Part shown: positions 8,037 through 17,273 of the stretch, in pieces
Layout: the number at the start of each line of letters is the position of its first letter
How positions within the stretch are numbered: the stretch's first letter is position 1
Assembly (NCBI GenBank): GCA_965204395.1
Contig: OZ241987.1
Location: forward strand, 4,638,359-4,702,358
Origin: Bin87 sp965204395
GTDB taxonomy: Bacteria; Chloroflexota; Dehalococcoidia; Lucifugimonadales; UBA3495
Length of the DNA: 64,000 nt
Direction: 5' to 3'
The notes under the pieces: generated by a model
Told to the model about the DNA's origin: nothing
Seen by the model: only the letters and a program-made list of their open reading frames with translations
The model's database searches: none
Made by a program: the position numbers and the translations under genes

Positions 8037-8309
8037 CGCCACTGGCCGGTTAGGCTTTCGATTTGACGCGGCGGAAGATTGATGCCAATCCTTGGAGCGC
8101 CAGCCTGAAGGCGATCATTTTCGTCGTGTTCAGACAGTTCGAGGAGTGTTCCAGACCCTTCCGCCGTTGCGTTTATCACAGCAATCCGTCGAGCGCGAGA
8201 GACTTTGACATGGGTGAGCATTCCAAATAGAGTTGCAAAGATGGTAGAAATTCAGATCGCGTGATTCGCGACCATCACACGACCACCGGATCACACGAGG
8301 ACTTTATTC

Positions 8310-9434
8310 ATGGCATTGCAGTTTGGCGTATTCGATCACATCGAGCCCATACCCGGCGTAGCGCTGGATCAAATTTACCGGGAACGCCTGGAGCAAATCG
8401 CGTGGTTGGATGACGTTGGGTTTTACTCCTACCACCTGGCGGAGCACCACACTCCGGCGGTCCACAGCCTTGCGCCGTCCCAGAACGTTTTCCTGGCGGC
8501 GGCGGCCGAAAGAACCAAGGCCATGCGTCTGGGGCCGTGCGTGTACGTGCTGCCATTGCACCACCCTGTGCGCCTGATCGAAGAAATCTGCATGCTGGAC
8601 AACATCAGCGACGGCCGGATGGACATCGGCGTGGGGCGCGGCGGAGTGATCGAGGCATACTTCTGGGGACAGGACTCAGACGTGGAGATTAACTATTCCA
8701 GGTACCTGGAGACGCTGGCAGTAGTCAAAGAGGGCCTTGCCAACGACTCCCTGACCTACCAAGGGGAGTTTTACAAATTTGACGATCTTCCAATGCGTTT
8801 GAGGCCCAAACAGGATCCGCACCCGCCCTTCTGGTATATGCGGAACGTGGAAACGGCGGCCGCCAACGGGATGCACACCATCATTGTGGGGAACCTGGAC
8901 TCATTCCAGGCGAACGTGGATCGCTATTTCCAACTTTGGGACGAGTATCAAGGGCAGGGCTCCCTGAACGCCCAGGGAGAAAAGCCAAAGATCGGGTTGG
9001 TCAACCACCTGTACGTCGCCGAGACGGATGCGGACGCCATCGCCATCGCCCAGCCGGCGTGGGACCAATACAAATGGAACCTGGCAGCGCCGCGCCGACT
9101 GGAAGCCGAAAGGCGTGGGCTGACTCAGTTTTTGCAGGGCGAAGCCAACCCGAGGCCATCAAACCTGCCAGACCGCGAATCGCAGGCTAGCGGCACCGTG
9201 GCGGCAAGGACCGCAGGCTCCCGGGGTTTTGAGGAGCACGCCGCGCGCGGAGGGGGCGGGTTCAACGTTGTTGCCGGGTCCCCGGACACCATTCGGGACT
9301 ACATGGACGAATACCTGGAAACCGGCGCAAATTACTTTGTGGCTGCCTTCCAGTGGGGGCACCTGTCCCATGAGGAGACCATGCGCTCCGCGGAACTGTT
9401 TGTGTCCGAGGTCATGCCCCACTACACCCAATAG
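8310..9434 (+). CDS. LLM-class flavin-dependent monooxygenase
   Basis: A 374-residue luciferase-like protein. Key segments are FGVFDHIEPIPG at the N-terminus, YHLAEHHT (the EHH motif of the bacterial luciferase-type group), VYVLPLHHPVRLIEE and the glycine-rich DIGVGRG flavin turn. This subgroup differs from the two F420-like LLM genes in the window and is more like FMNH2-dependent luciferase-type monooxygenases. Residues 280-305 include a polar insertion. GAGG precedes the ATG. It is downstream of, and co-directional with, the PAS-LuxR regulator. Substrate unknown. Confidence 0.9.
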   Translation: MALQFGVFDHIEPIPGVALDQIYRERLEQIAWLDDVGFYSYHLAEHHTPAVHSLAPSQNVFLAAAAERTKAMRLGPCVYVLPLHHPVRLIEEICMLDNISDGRMDIGVGRGGVIEAYFWGQDSDVEINYSRYLETLAVVKEGLANDSLTYQGEFYKFDDLPMRLRPKQDPHPPFWYMRNVETAAANGMHTIIVGNLDSFQANVDRYFQLWDEYQGQGSLNAQGEKPKIGLVNHLYVAETDADAIAIAQPAWDQYKWNLAAPRRLEAERRGLTQFLQGEANPRPSNLPDRESQASGTVAARTAGSRGFEEHAARGGGGFNVVAGSPDTIRDYMDEYLETGANYFVAAFQWGHLSHEETMRSAELFVSEVMPHYTQ

Positions 9435-9553
9435 GCCTGGGCACGGGAAAGTGATGGGACGGAACCGTGTAAATCAGTCAACCAGGAACCGTTCCGGTCT
9501 GGCCGGCATGCGCGTCCGCGTGCGGCGGATTCAAGGGAACGCGAAGCCGCAGA

Positions 9554-10555
9554 CTATTGTAGATTCGGCAGCAGTTCCTCGGAGATCAGCTGGAGATAGT
9601 CCAACCTAGCGGAGAAATCCGTTGGCAAATTCAGGCTCGCCAGTCCGATGTAGTCCAAGCCATCCTCTTCCTTGCAGCGGTTGATGATTTCCGCGCAGTC
9701 CTGGGGGCTGCCGGCCACCGCCCAATCGGTCAGTTCCCTGGGCCCGCCAAGACCAAGATCCACGGTGGTGCGCTCCTGCATGTTGAACGCGCCGTACATG
9801 CCGGCTTTTTTAGCAGCCATTTCCCTGGCCTCGGTGATGGCGGTTTCCCGGTCCCTGGCGATGGCAATGGAACGGTGAGCGCCGATGCGTCCCGCCGGGT
9901 CCTTACCAAGTTCTTCCAGCGCTTCCTTGTACTGGCGAGTCAGCACGCCGATGTCTTGCCAGCCCGGTTGCGGCCCCAGGATGACCCGATCGCCCAGGGC
10001 CGCCGCCCGTCGAACCGCGCCCCTACTCTGCGCCGCTATCCAGATTGGCGGATGGGGTTTCTGAGCCGGGGTGAGGGCGAGCCGGGCGTCGTGCACCTGC
10101 CAGTGCTGACCGTCGAAGTTGACCTCGTCCCCGCTCCACAGCAGTTTCATCAACTCGATGGACTCCTCGAATCGGCTGACACGATCGCGACGATTGGTAC
10201 CGAATGCGGAAAGCTCCGCCACCCGGTAACCCAAACCCACCCCGAGAACGAAGTTGCCGTTGCTGATGTGGTCGAGCGTAACCGTCTGCTCGGCGATGTC
10301 CACGGGATTATGATAAGGGAGAAGCAGGATGCCGGTGAGCAGTTTGAGCCCTTCAGCATCGGGCGCCAGTCGGGCCAACGTTTGCATCGGCTGCATCCAC
10401 ACGGTGGGATGGGCGATGTAATGCTGGGGCATGTAGATCACCGAAAACCCCAGCGATTTGGCGCGTCGACACACCTCCGCAGCCTCTTGCACCTGCTGGT
10501 ACATCGGCCGGTCGGGGTCTTCAAGGTAATCCCGTATGTAAAGTCCTACTTCCAT
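9554..10555 (-). CDS. LLM-class (F420-type) oxidoreductase
   Basis: A 333-residue luciferase-like TIM barrel with ILLLPYHNPVDIAEQTVTLDH and GNFVLGVGLGYRVAE. It is clearly paralogous to the protein at 1658-2671. A TTG directly precedes the ATG, and GGGATGGA is upstream; the ATG is preferred. It is the last gene of a probable three-gene operon (large alpha/beta-hydrolase, VOC protein, this gene) with gaps of 22 and 34 bases. That context suggests oxygenation and hydrolysis of a related substrate. Confidence 0.9.
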   Translation of the reverse strand: MEVGLYIRDYLEDPDRPMYQQVQEAAEVCRRAKSLGFSVIYMPQHYIAHPTVWMQPMQTLARLAPDAEGLKLLTGILLLPYHNPVDIAEQTVTLDHISNGNFVLGVGLGYRVAELSAFGTNRRDRVSRFEESIELMKLLWSGDEVNFDGQHWQVHDARLALTPAQKPHPPIWIAAQSRGAVRRAAALGDRVILGPQPGWQDIGVLTRQYKEALEELGKDPAGRIGAHRSIAIARDRETAITEAREMAAKKAGMYGAFNMQERTTVDLGLGGPRELTDWAVAGSPQDCAEIINRCKEEDGLDYIGLASLNLPTDFSARLDYLQLISEELLPNLQ

Positions 10556-10589
10556 CAATCAAATTCCATCCCGAAGTTGCGGTTGAGCC

Positions 10590-10967
10590 CTAGTCGGTGA
10601 TGTACGTGTGGGTGATTACCTCCCAGACGTGCCCGTTTTCGCACTCGAAGTAGAAACCGCGTCCCTGGTGCAGGTGGTTGATCTCGCCGTCAGTGCGGGA
10701 GCGCGGCCCGCTACCGAATACTAAGCCCTCGTCCTTGATGCGTTGGAGTATCGCGTCGAATTCCTCATCTGAGGCTAGGAACGCGTAGTGGTTGGAGCGA
10801 GGGTTGTCCGAGTCGTCGAAGTCCAGCGTAAGGATGTCGTTGACCTTGACCGGGGCGAAGTGGCCCCAAGGCCCCTCGTACTTCAGCCCGAAGAGGTGCG
10901 CAATGAACTCGGCGGACTTCACCTTGTCGTACGCAGGCACAATTGTGTGGTCTAGCTGCAGAGGCAT
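10590..10967 (-). CDS. VOC-superfamily (glyoxalase/dioxygenase-like) protein
   Basis: A 125-residue vicinal-oxygen-chelate protein with the paired beta-alpha-beta-beta-beta pattern. The start LDHTIVPAYDKVKSAEFIAH and end GRGFYFECENGHVWEVIT are typical of glyoxalase/bleomycin-resistance/extradiol dioxygenase folds. Candidate metal ligands are H7 and the glutamate near residue 105. The ATG at 10967 follows AGGAGG. Co-operonic with the large hydrolase and the LLM protein. Confidence 0.88.
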   Translation of the reverse strand: MPLQLDHTIVPAYDKVKSAEFIAHLFGLKYEGPWGHFAPVKVNDILTLDFDDSDNPRSNHYAFLASDEEFDAILQRIKDEGLVFGSGPRSRTDGEINHLHQGRGFYFECENGHVWEVITHTYITD

Positions 10968-10989
10968 GATGACCCTCCTGTCGTGTGCT

Positions 10990-12978
10990 TCAGCACTGAG
11001 CGTTATTACCGGACCAATAGTCATACTTCCGGCCCGCCAGGTCCGTCACCTCGGCGACGTCTTCTTCCAGCAGGTAGCCTTCAGACACCAAGTCCATGGC
11101 GGCGCGGGTAACCTGCTCCAGGTAGTCCTCTCGGTTGGCGTAGCGTTCCTCGATGGACGCCCTTGGGTCGCCGGTGGACTCGCGCTCTGCTGAAGTAGCG
11201 GGCAGCGGAAGCGTCCAGCCGGCCAGTCCGCCGGTGATGCCGATGAACAGGCCGGGGTTGCCAATGCTCTCGTCGCGCAGATTCCAGCCGGTGTAGGTCG
11301 CCACCGGAACCGTCAGGTCCGGCAGGCGGATGCCGCCCCGCTCGTTGAAGGACTCATCCAGGTCGGCCACCAGCGCCGGGAACTCCTCTCCCTCGTCGGC
11401 AGGCAGATTTGTGGTGCGTCCCAGGTGCGACTCAGGGCCGTAATCCAGCCGGATCGCACGGGTGGTGTGGCTAGGCACCCGAACATCGGGGAGTTGGCCG
11501 AACCGATCCAGCAACGTGTGGGACGCGACAGCCGTGCCATCGTTCAGGCTGGGATGGCGGCTGGCCGGCGGTTCGACGCCATCGGTAACCCAGCGGTCCA
11601 GGTTGTCCAACGCGGCCCGCAGTAGGGGAGCGTAATCCACGCTGTTGAAGGGGAGTTGCCCCTTTATTCCGTCGGCGGGACGGATTTCCAGGGGAGGAAA
11701 CTCGCCGGATCCGTGCTGGCAGCCAGCGAAGTGATACCGGCGCACCGACGGCGATTCCGCAGCGTCGGTGAGGGTTTCCAGGTCGGTGTGGATGAGCGCG
11801 GCATCCCCACGCCAGTATTCGGCGGACGTGTTGGTGAACATTATCTTAGGCACGTTGCCCTGCCTCTCCAGAACATCCAACAAGGAACCCTGGGCACCGG
11901 TGACAGGATCGGTCTGGAGGGTATCGGTGAACGGAAACATCTCGGGAATGATGTAGCACACGTCCTTGGAAGGCTGCCCAAACCGCAGGTTGAACTCGCC
12001 GCGCATACCGCCCGCCACGTGGGGGATGATCCCGTCCAGCGCCGGCCGGTTCTCCTCATCCTGGTTGATGCCCACGTGGATGTATTGGCGCAGGAATCGC
12101 CCGCATTGGGACCGCCCCATGGCGTAGGCGTAGTCGATGGCGTCGGCGCAGGGGTTCCCCGCCGACGCTGGCGCGTGCTTCAGGAAGGAGACGGCGTCGC
12201 GCATGGCGGTGAACCCGAGCCCCACGATCCGGCTGCCGGTCGTGGTGTACACCAACTGGTAAATCTTGCCCGGCTCGAATCCTGAGGGCATGTAGATATG
12301 ACTGTGCTGCGGCTCAAGATCCTCGTCCTCCACGCGTACGAATGACCATTGGCCGCGGTCAACCGCCGTGGCGGGGCTGTTGGGCAGGTCGCGAACCGTC
12401 AACGTGGCGTCCGCCTCCTCGGCGTCGGCGGCGGGATTGGGCACGTGCTGCCGGTCGGCCAACAGGAACACCTGGGTGGGTTCGTTGCACTGGAACTGGC
12501 ACATGATCTTGCCGGTCAGCGGCCCCTGTGGACCGATGGCTTCGGGCCCGTGCATCCCGATGAGTCCAGGCGTGGACGGCACGTCAGCCTGCCAGCCGGC
12601 CCAGACCACGGTATAGCCCCGACGCATCAGGTAGCCGTTTCCGGCCTCCAGAGGTGAGGTCGGGTCGTTGGGCGTGGGCACGCTGTTCAGACTCAGGGCA
12701 GTCTTGCGGCCGCGATTCACCACGTCGAACAGGATCCGGCGGTTGCCGTTGTCGATGTTCACTGGCTGCAACATGGCGAAGTCGGCCGAAAACTCAACCT
12801 GGCCCGCGGAATTGCGCGGTGCCAGGTCAAGATCGGTGATTCCCTGGTTGCGGGCGTGCAACGGGTCCACCGCGTAGTGAGCGGTGCCTTCCAGAAGCTC
12901 ATACGCCCCCACGTCGCCGAATCTCTCGCCGGATGCGAAACTGCTGCGTTTGGTGATTTCCAATTCAGTGAGTGCCAA
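10990..12978 (-). CDS. Large alpha/beta-hydrolase-domain protein
   Basis: A protein of about 662 residues with an N-terminal beta-rich region and a C-terminal alpha/beta-hydrolase-like region (nucleophile candidate in YAYAMGRSQCGRFLRQY, G-x-S-x-x-G type). It resembles the alpha/beta-hydrolase family that is usually annotated only as a domain of unknown activity. I chose the TTG at 12978 because GGAGG lies four bases upstream; extending to 13059 adds residues with no similarity to the family. The stop is TGA directly after Cys, but downstream sequence belongs to the VOC leader, so there is no case for recoding. Confidence 0.82.
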   Translation of the reverse strand: MALTELEITKRSSFASGERFGDVGAYELLEGTAHYAVDPLHARNQGITDLDLAPRNSAGQVEFSADFAMLQPVNIDNGNRRILFDVVNRGRKTALSLNSVPTPNDPTSPLEAGNGYLMRRGYTVVWAGWQADVPSTPGLIGMHGPEAIGPQGPLTGKIMCQFQCNEPTQVFLLADRQHVPNPAADAEEADATLTVRDLPNSPATAVDRGQWSFVRVEDEDLEPQHSHIYMPSGFEPGKIYQLVYTTTGSRIVGLGFTAMRDAVSFLKHAPASAGNPCADAIDYAYAMGRSQCGRFLRQYIHVGINQDEENRPALDGIIPHVAGGMRGEFNLRFGQPSKDVCYIIPEMFPFTDTLQTDPVTGAQGSLLDVLERQGNVPKIMFTNTSAEYWRGDAALIHTDLETLTDAAESPSVRRYHFAGCQHGSGEFPPLEIRPADGIKGQLPFNSVDYAPLLRAALDNLDRWVTDGVEPPASRHPSLNDGTAVASHTLLDRFGQLPDVRVPSHTTRAIRLDYGPESHLGRTTNLPADEGEEFPALVADLDESFNERGGIRLPDLTVPVATYTGWNLRDESIGNPGLFIGITGGLAGWTLPLPATSAERESTGDPRASIEERYANREDYLEQVTRAAMDLVSEGYLLEEDVAEVTDLAGRKYDYWSGNNAQC

Positions 12979-13166
12979 GATGCCTCCAATGCGCCGATGG
13001 CCGCAAGGTAGTAAACGATTATCAAAGGTCTGTACCGAGTAACGATGGGATTGTAGCACCGGCGGACAGAGCAGGGAGCAAGTTCGATACGTCGACGTAT
13101 CTCCGTCGCTCGACGGACAGAGATACCCCGGCCATCAGGCCCGGCGAGTCGTGGTAATCTCAACGC

Positions 13167-14534
13167 ATGTACACGCCCCACCGAAAGCTGGCCGACCTGC
13201 ACACGCACCTGTACGGGTGCATCGATGCGGCCGATTTCCTGGAGTACCTGCTGCCAAGGGAAGTGGATTGGTCGGTTTACCAGAGCAATTTCCGGCGCGT
13301 TTACGGCGCGCCCGCGCCCATTGAGGAGATTCTGGATCGCTGCCGGCGGGGAGTCGATGGTTCCGGTGCCGATTTCGCGCGGCTTTTCGTGTTCGGCGAC
13401 GATGACGCCGGCAATTTCGACCGATTCCAGGCGAAGTACGACATGCTGAACCACGGCGGCTCGTTGGCGGGATTTGCCAAGGCCGAGGTACCGTTGCCCG
13501 CGCTCATCGACGAGGTCTGTGGTTTCATCCACAAGATCATCACCCGGCAACAGCAGCAGAATGTCGGATACATAGAGCAACGGATGAATCTCGGGTCCAA
13601 ATTCACGCGGGACCAGGCCAGGGAGTTGGTCCACGCGATGTTGACTACATACGCGGCATACGAGGACTTCGATATACAACCGCGACTCGCCATCAGCCTC
13701 GCCCGGAACGACCCCTGGCCGGATTGGGAGGTGGTGCGGGATGCCGCGTTGGGTCCTATGGGCCACCTTTTGACCGGCATCGACTTCTGCTACCTGGAGG
13801 AGGGGCATCCACCCAAGAATCAGGCGGCCCTGTTCGCTGAGGTCAGGGATTTCAACCGGAGGCATCCCGAGCGAGCGTTGGCAATCCTGTATCACGTGGG
13901 CGAGAGCTTTACCGACAAATCCCTGGAGAGCGCCATCCGATGGGTCCACGAAGCGGCGGAACTGGGCGCGCATCGACTGGGCCATGCTATTTCGCTGGGC
14001 GTTGACCCTGACCAATACGGCCAGCATCGCAGGTCTGAAAGCGTGGCAGAACGTATCGACCAACTGAATTACGACTTGGGCCACCGGGAAGGACTGGACA
14101 AATTCGGGGTTCAAGTAGATTCAACCGCTGCGACGGCACAACTGGAGGGTATCAGCGCGTTGCCGGCGGACCATCGGCTCACCGTAGAGTACGACGACCG
14201 GAAACTGGACGAGGTGCGACAGCGCCAAAAGTACGCCATGGCAGGTGTAGGATCGCTGGGATCTGTCATCGAGGTTTGTCCGACATCCAACCGGCGGATC
14301 GGCGGGATCACATGCCCTGAGCATCATCCGGTGCGGCAATTTCTGGCGAACGATGCTCAGTTTGTTATTGCGAGCGACGACCCGGGGATATTTGGCACAA
14401 CGTTGGCCGACGAATTAGCGTGGGTCGGGGAACACCATCAACTGCCCGACGACGCCTTGGACCACATCGTGGAACTGTCCTGGGCCAGCCGCAGCGAAGT
14501 TCTGACCGGGAGACTAGCCGCAGGTTCGGGCTGA
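13167..14534 (+). CDS. Adenosine-deaminase-like metal-dependent hydrolase
   Basis: A 455-residue amidohydrolase-fold protein. The metal-binding HxH is LHTHLYG (H12, H14). Further family markers are the AHRLGHAISLG segment and IASDDPGIFGT, the aspartate pair of adenosine/AMP deaminases. A large central insertion (about 100-190) separates it from classical Add, so the substrate may be another aminated base or nucleoside. It is divergent from the alpha/beta-hydrolase operon. Confidence 0.85.
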   Translation: MYTPHRKLADLHTHLYGCIDAADFLEYLLPREVDWSVYQSNFRRVYGAPAPIEEILDRCRRGVDGSGADFARLFVFGDDDAGNFDRFQAKYDMLNHGGSLAGFAKAEVPLPALIDEVCGFIHKIITRQQQQNVGYIEQRMNLGSKFTRDQARELVHAMLTTYAAYEDFDIQPRLAISLARNDPWPDWEVVRDAALGPMGHLLTGIDFCYLEEGHPPKNQAALFAEVRDFNRRHPERALAILYHVGESFTDKSLESAIRWVHEAAELGAHRLGHAISLGVDPDQYGQHRRSESVAERIDQLNYDLGHREGLDKFGVQVDSTAATAQLEGISALPADHRLTVEYDDRKLDEVRQRQKYAMAGVGSLGSVIEVCPTSNRRIGGITCPEHHPVRQFLANDAQFVIASDDPGIFGTTLADELAWVGEHHQLPDDALDHIVELSWASRSEVLTGRLAAGSG

Positions 14535-14678
14535 GGCAGTTGACAAAGGACCGCACAAACGGCTCGTTCAGCCGTCGGCCCGAGATCGTGGGGCGCATCT
14601 GCGTTCCAGTGCTCCCCGATGGTACGCTGAGCCGCCCAAAATACTGCGCGATACCGTTAAACGAACGCGAGGACGCAA

Positions 14679-15539
14679 ATGGCTGAAATCTACACTCTGG
14701 GCGCCGGGACACCCACGCCCACGCCCACCCGTTTCGGGAGTTCCCATGTGCTCAAACTGGGAGACCAACACCTGATGTTCGACTGCGGGCCAGCCGCGAC
14801 GCACAAGTTGGTCAAGGCGGGACTGTTTCCCACGCAGGTGGATTACCTCTTCTTCACTCACCACCATTTCGACCATGATATCGATTATCCCTGCTTCCTC
14901 CTCTGCCGTTGGGACCAAAGCATTGGCAAGGAGAACAAACTCCAGGTGTTCGGCCCCGATCTCACCGAGAAGATCACCGAGGGCATCCTGGGCGAAAACG
15001 GGTTGTTCGCCCACGACTGGAAGGCCCGGGTCAACCACCCCCTCAGCCAACAGGTTTTCGTCAACCGCGGGGGCGCGCTGCCCCGTCCTGCGCCGTCGGT
15101 TGATGCGACGGACGTCGGACCCGGCAAGGTATTCAGCGGTTCGGATTGGGAAGTAACGGCCGCTCCCGCCGAGCACGTGCAACCGTACCTCGACTCCCTG
15201 GCCTACCGGGTGGACTCACCGGACGGCAGCGTCATATTCACGGGCGATACCCAGCCCTGCGACTCAGTCATCGAGTTGGCGCGGGGCGCGGACATGATGC
15301 TGTGCATGTGCTGGGACGACCAAGCCGTAATGGACGCCAATGGCGAATACACGGGCCAGTGCGGCACCACGGGCGCGGCCCGCATGGCCCAGACCGCCGG
15401 GGTGGAGAAACTGGTGCTGGTCCACATCGGGCCGCATCTCTCGGCCCACGGGCCAATGGAGCAGGGCATCGGCGACATCAGCCGTATCTACGACGGCCAG
15501 GTGGTCTTCTCCGAAGAGCTGATGCGCATTTCGTTGTAA
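14679..15539 (+). CDS. MBL-fold metallo-hydrolase (RNase Z/arylsulfatase-like)
   Basis: A 286-residue metallo-beta-lactamase-fold hydrolase. The dinuclear zinc motif HxHxDH is present (H61, H63, D65, H66), with later ligands in AEHVQPY, FTGDTQPCD and VHIGPH. The opening LGAGTPTPTPTRFGSS resembles the RNase Z group, but the exosite arm of true tRNase Z is not apparent. A small-molecule ester or lactone substrate is more likely. It converges with the aminotransferase gene, leaving only 10 bases between them. Confidence 0.9.
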   Translation: MAEIYTLGAGTPTPTPTRFGSSHVLKLGDQHLMFDCGPAATHKLVKAGLFPTQVDYLFFTHHHFDHDIDYPCFLLCRWDQSIGKENKLQVFGPDLTEKITEGILGENGLFAHDWKARVNHPLSQQVFVNRGGALPRPAPSVDATDVGPGKVFSGSDWEVTAAPAEHVQPYLDSLAYRVDSPDGSVIFTGDTQPCDSVIELARGADMMLCMCWDDQAVMDANGEYTGQCGTTGAARMAQTAGVEKLVLVHIGPHLSAHGPMEQGIGDISRIYDGQVVFSEELMRISL

Positions 15540-15549
15540 GGCCATCCAG

Positions 15550-16755
15550 TTACGGTAGCGCACCCTCCCGCCGGAACACATCCGCCAGCTTTTCGACGCC
15601 TTCGCGGATTTCGGCCTCGGACGGCAGCGCAAAACAGAGCCGTATGTAGCCGGCGGCTGCGTCGGGGTCTGCTGACCAATCGGGCCCGGGATTGAACGCG
15701 ATTCCTTCTCGGAGAGCCGGGCCCTCGAGGTCCCGCGAATCAACTCCGGCGGGGAGCTTGACCCACAGATACATCCCGCCCGTCGGGACGTCGAAATCGA
15801 CGCTGGGCCCGAACGACTCTCGGAGGGCGCTGCTGAGCACGTCGCATTTCCGCTGCAACGCGGCGCGGACGTCGATGATGTGCTCATCGTAGTGGTTGTT
15901 GAAATAGTCGGCGACGATCATCTGGTCCATGACGCCGGTGCCGGCGTCGTTCTTGCGGGACAGCAACCGGCTCATCACTTCCCACGGCGCGACAACGTAT
16001 CCCAACCGGGTGCCGGGCCCGAGGGTTTTGGAGAACGAGCCGATGTGCAGCACGCGGTTGGTGTCGTCCATGGACCGGATCGCGTTCTCATATTCGCCCT
16101 CGAATATCAGGTCGGCGTAACACTCGTCCTCGAATATCGGGACGCCGTACTCCTCACTCAAGGCAAGCAATTGATGCCGCCGCTCCATGGTCAACACGGT
16201 GCCCGTGGGGTTCTGGAGCGTCGGGATCGTGTAAATGTACTTGGGTCGCACGCCTTTGCCACGCAGGCCCTCCAACACCTCGGCCAGGTGATCCATGCGC
16301 AAGCCGTCCTCGTCGAGGTCGATACCGACGATATTGACCCCCCGACGGCGCAGATTTCCCAGGGCGCCGGAAAAGCTGAACGCTTCCACGATTGCGGTGT
16401 CGCCGGCCTCCAGCAGGATCTCGTTCATCAATTCGATCGCCTGGCCGGACCCGCCGGTGATCAGGACGTCATCGATGGTGGTGTCTATCCCACGGTGCTT
16501 GCCGAGTTTGTCGACCACGAACTCGCGCAACGGGAGAATGCCCTGCGGCCCGCCGGAGAAGTTGTACATCGAGATGTTCCTGGGGTCCCCGCGGAACACC
16601 CGGGCCGCGGATTCGATGAACCCCTCGGTGGGAACCATGTCAGGGTCGCTGTGTCCGCCGATGAAATTGTACTTGGGGTGTCCCCCCCAACGACCCGACG
16701 GAGGCGGTAGGTCCCGGTTGAAGAGGGCGGAATAGTCCAAGCCGTTCCCTGACAT
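15550..16755 (-). CDS. PLP-dependent aminotransferase, class I/II
   Basis: A 401-residue fold-type I aminotransferase similar to the 2-aminoadipate/MocR-domain group. Seen are NFSGGPQGILPLRE near the N-terminus, IPTLQNPTGTVLT, the aspartate-tyrosine region FEDECYADL and the PLP lysine K243 in GSFSKTLGPGTRLGY. There is no N-terminal GntR domain, so this is an enzyme, not a MocR regulator. The amino-donor specificity is not evident. Confidence 0.9.
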   Translation of the reverse strand: MSGNGLDYSALFNRDLPPPSGRWGGHPKYNFIGGHSDPDMVPTEGFIESAARVFRGDPRNISMYNFSGGPQGILPLREFVVDKLGKHRGIDTTIDDVLITGGSGQAIELMNEILLEAGDTAIVEAFSFSGALGNLRRRGVNIVGIDLDEDGLRMDHLAEVLEGLRGKGVRPKYIYTIPTLQNPTGTVLTMERRHQLLALSEEYGVPIFEDECYADLIFEGEYENAIRSMDDTNRVLHIGSFSKTLGPGTRLGYVVAPWEVMSRLLSRKNDAGTGVMDQMIVADYFNNHYDEHIIDVRAALQRKCDVLSSALRESFGPSVDFDVPTGGMYLWVKLPAGVDSRDLEGPALREGIAFNPGPDWSADPDAAAGYIRLCFALPSEAEIREGVEKLADVFRREGALP

Positions 16756-17263
16756 GCGCTGATCCTCCGTCTAGTTGGGGCTGTTTGGTCCTGAGGGTTT
16801 GAAGCCTCAAGCATGCTAACACCATGAGCGATGCAGCGTCGACGGCACCAGCGCCGGGAGGCAGAGCCTTCCGATGCTCCAGGAAATCCCTCTCTGCCCT
16901 TTCCCACTGCCAATGACACTTCCCCCTTTCCTCCACCCTTCACCCATCTTTACATAGTTAACTGGCGCCTCAAATCTCTCCCGCCGCCTTCCCACCAGCC
17001 GTTCCAAACCCCACATCCAAACGCCGAACTCCCCATGCTCCCCCAAATCCAAATCCTCTCACCGGCCCGCCAAAACCACCAATATTGCCCCCAAAACCGC
17101 TCTCGCCGCCTCCATTTGCCCCCACAACCCACCCCAACATCCTACTCAAATGAACGGAAATGAGCGGAAAATCCATAATCCTGTCTATCCTGTTCATCCA
17201 TGAAAATTTCCCCCGCCGAGGCAATCCCATGACCCTTTCCCAAATCCGCCGCCGCGTCAACGT

Positions 17264-17273
17264 CCTCAAGCGC
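17264..17273. repeat. Target-site duplication, left copy (IS copy A)
   Basis: CCTCAAGCGC is repeated directly on the other side of the element at 18457-18466. The uninterrupted homologue near 54355 has the site once. Confidence 0.9.

Noticed and set aside
10990..10992. TGA at the end of the large alpha/beta-hydrolase as another selenocysteine codon
   Set aside because: Sequence beyond it is the ribosome-binding leader of the next gene and shows no family similarity.
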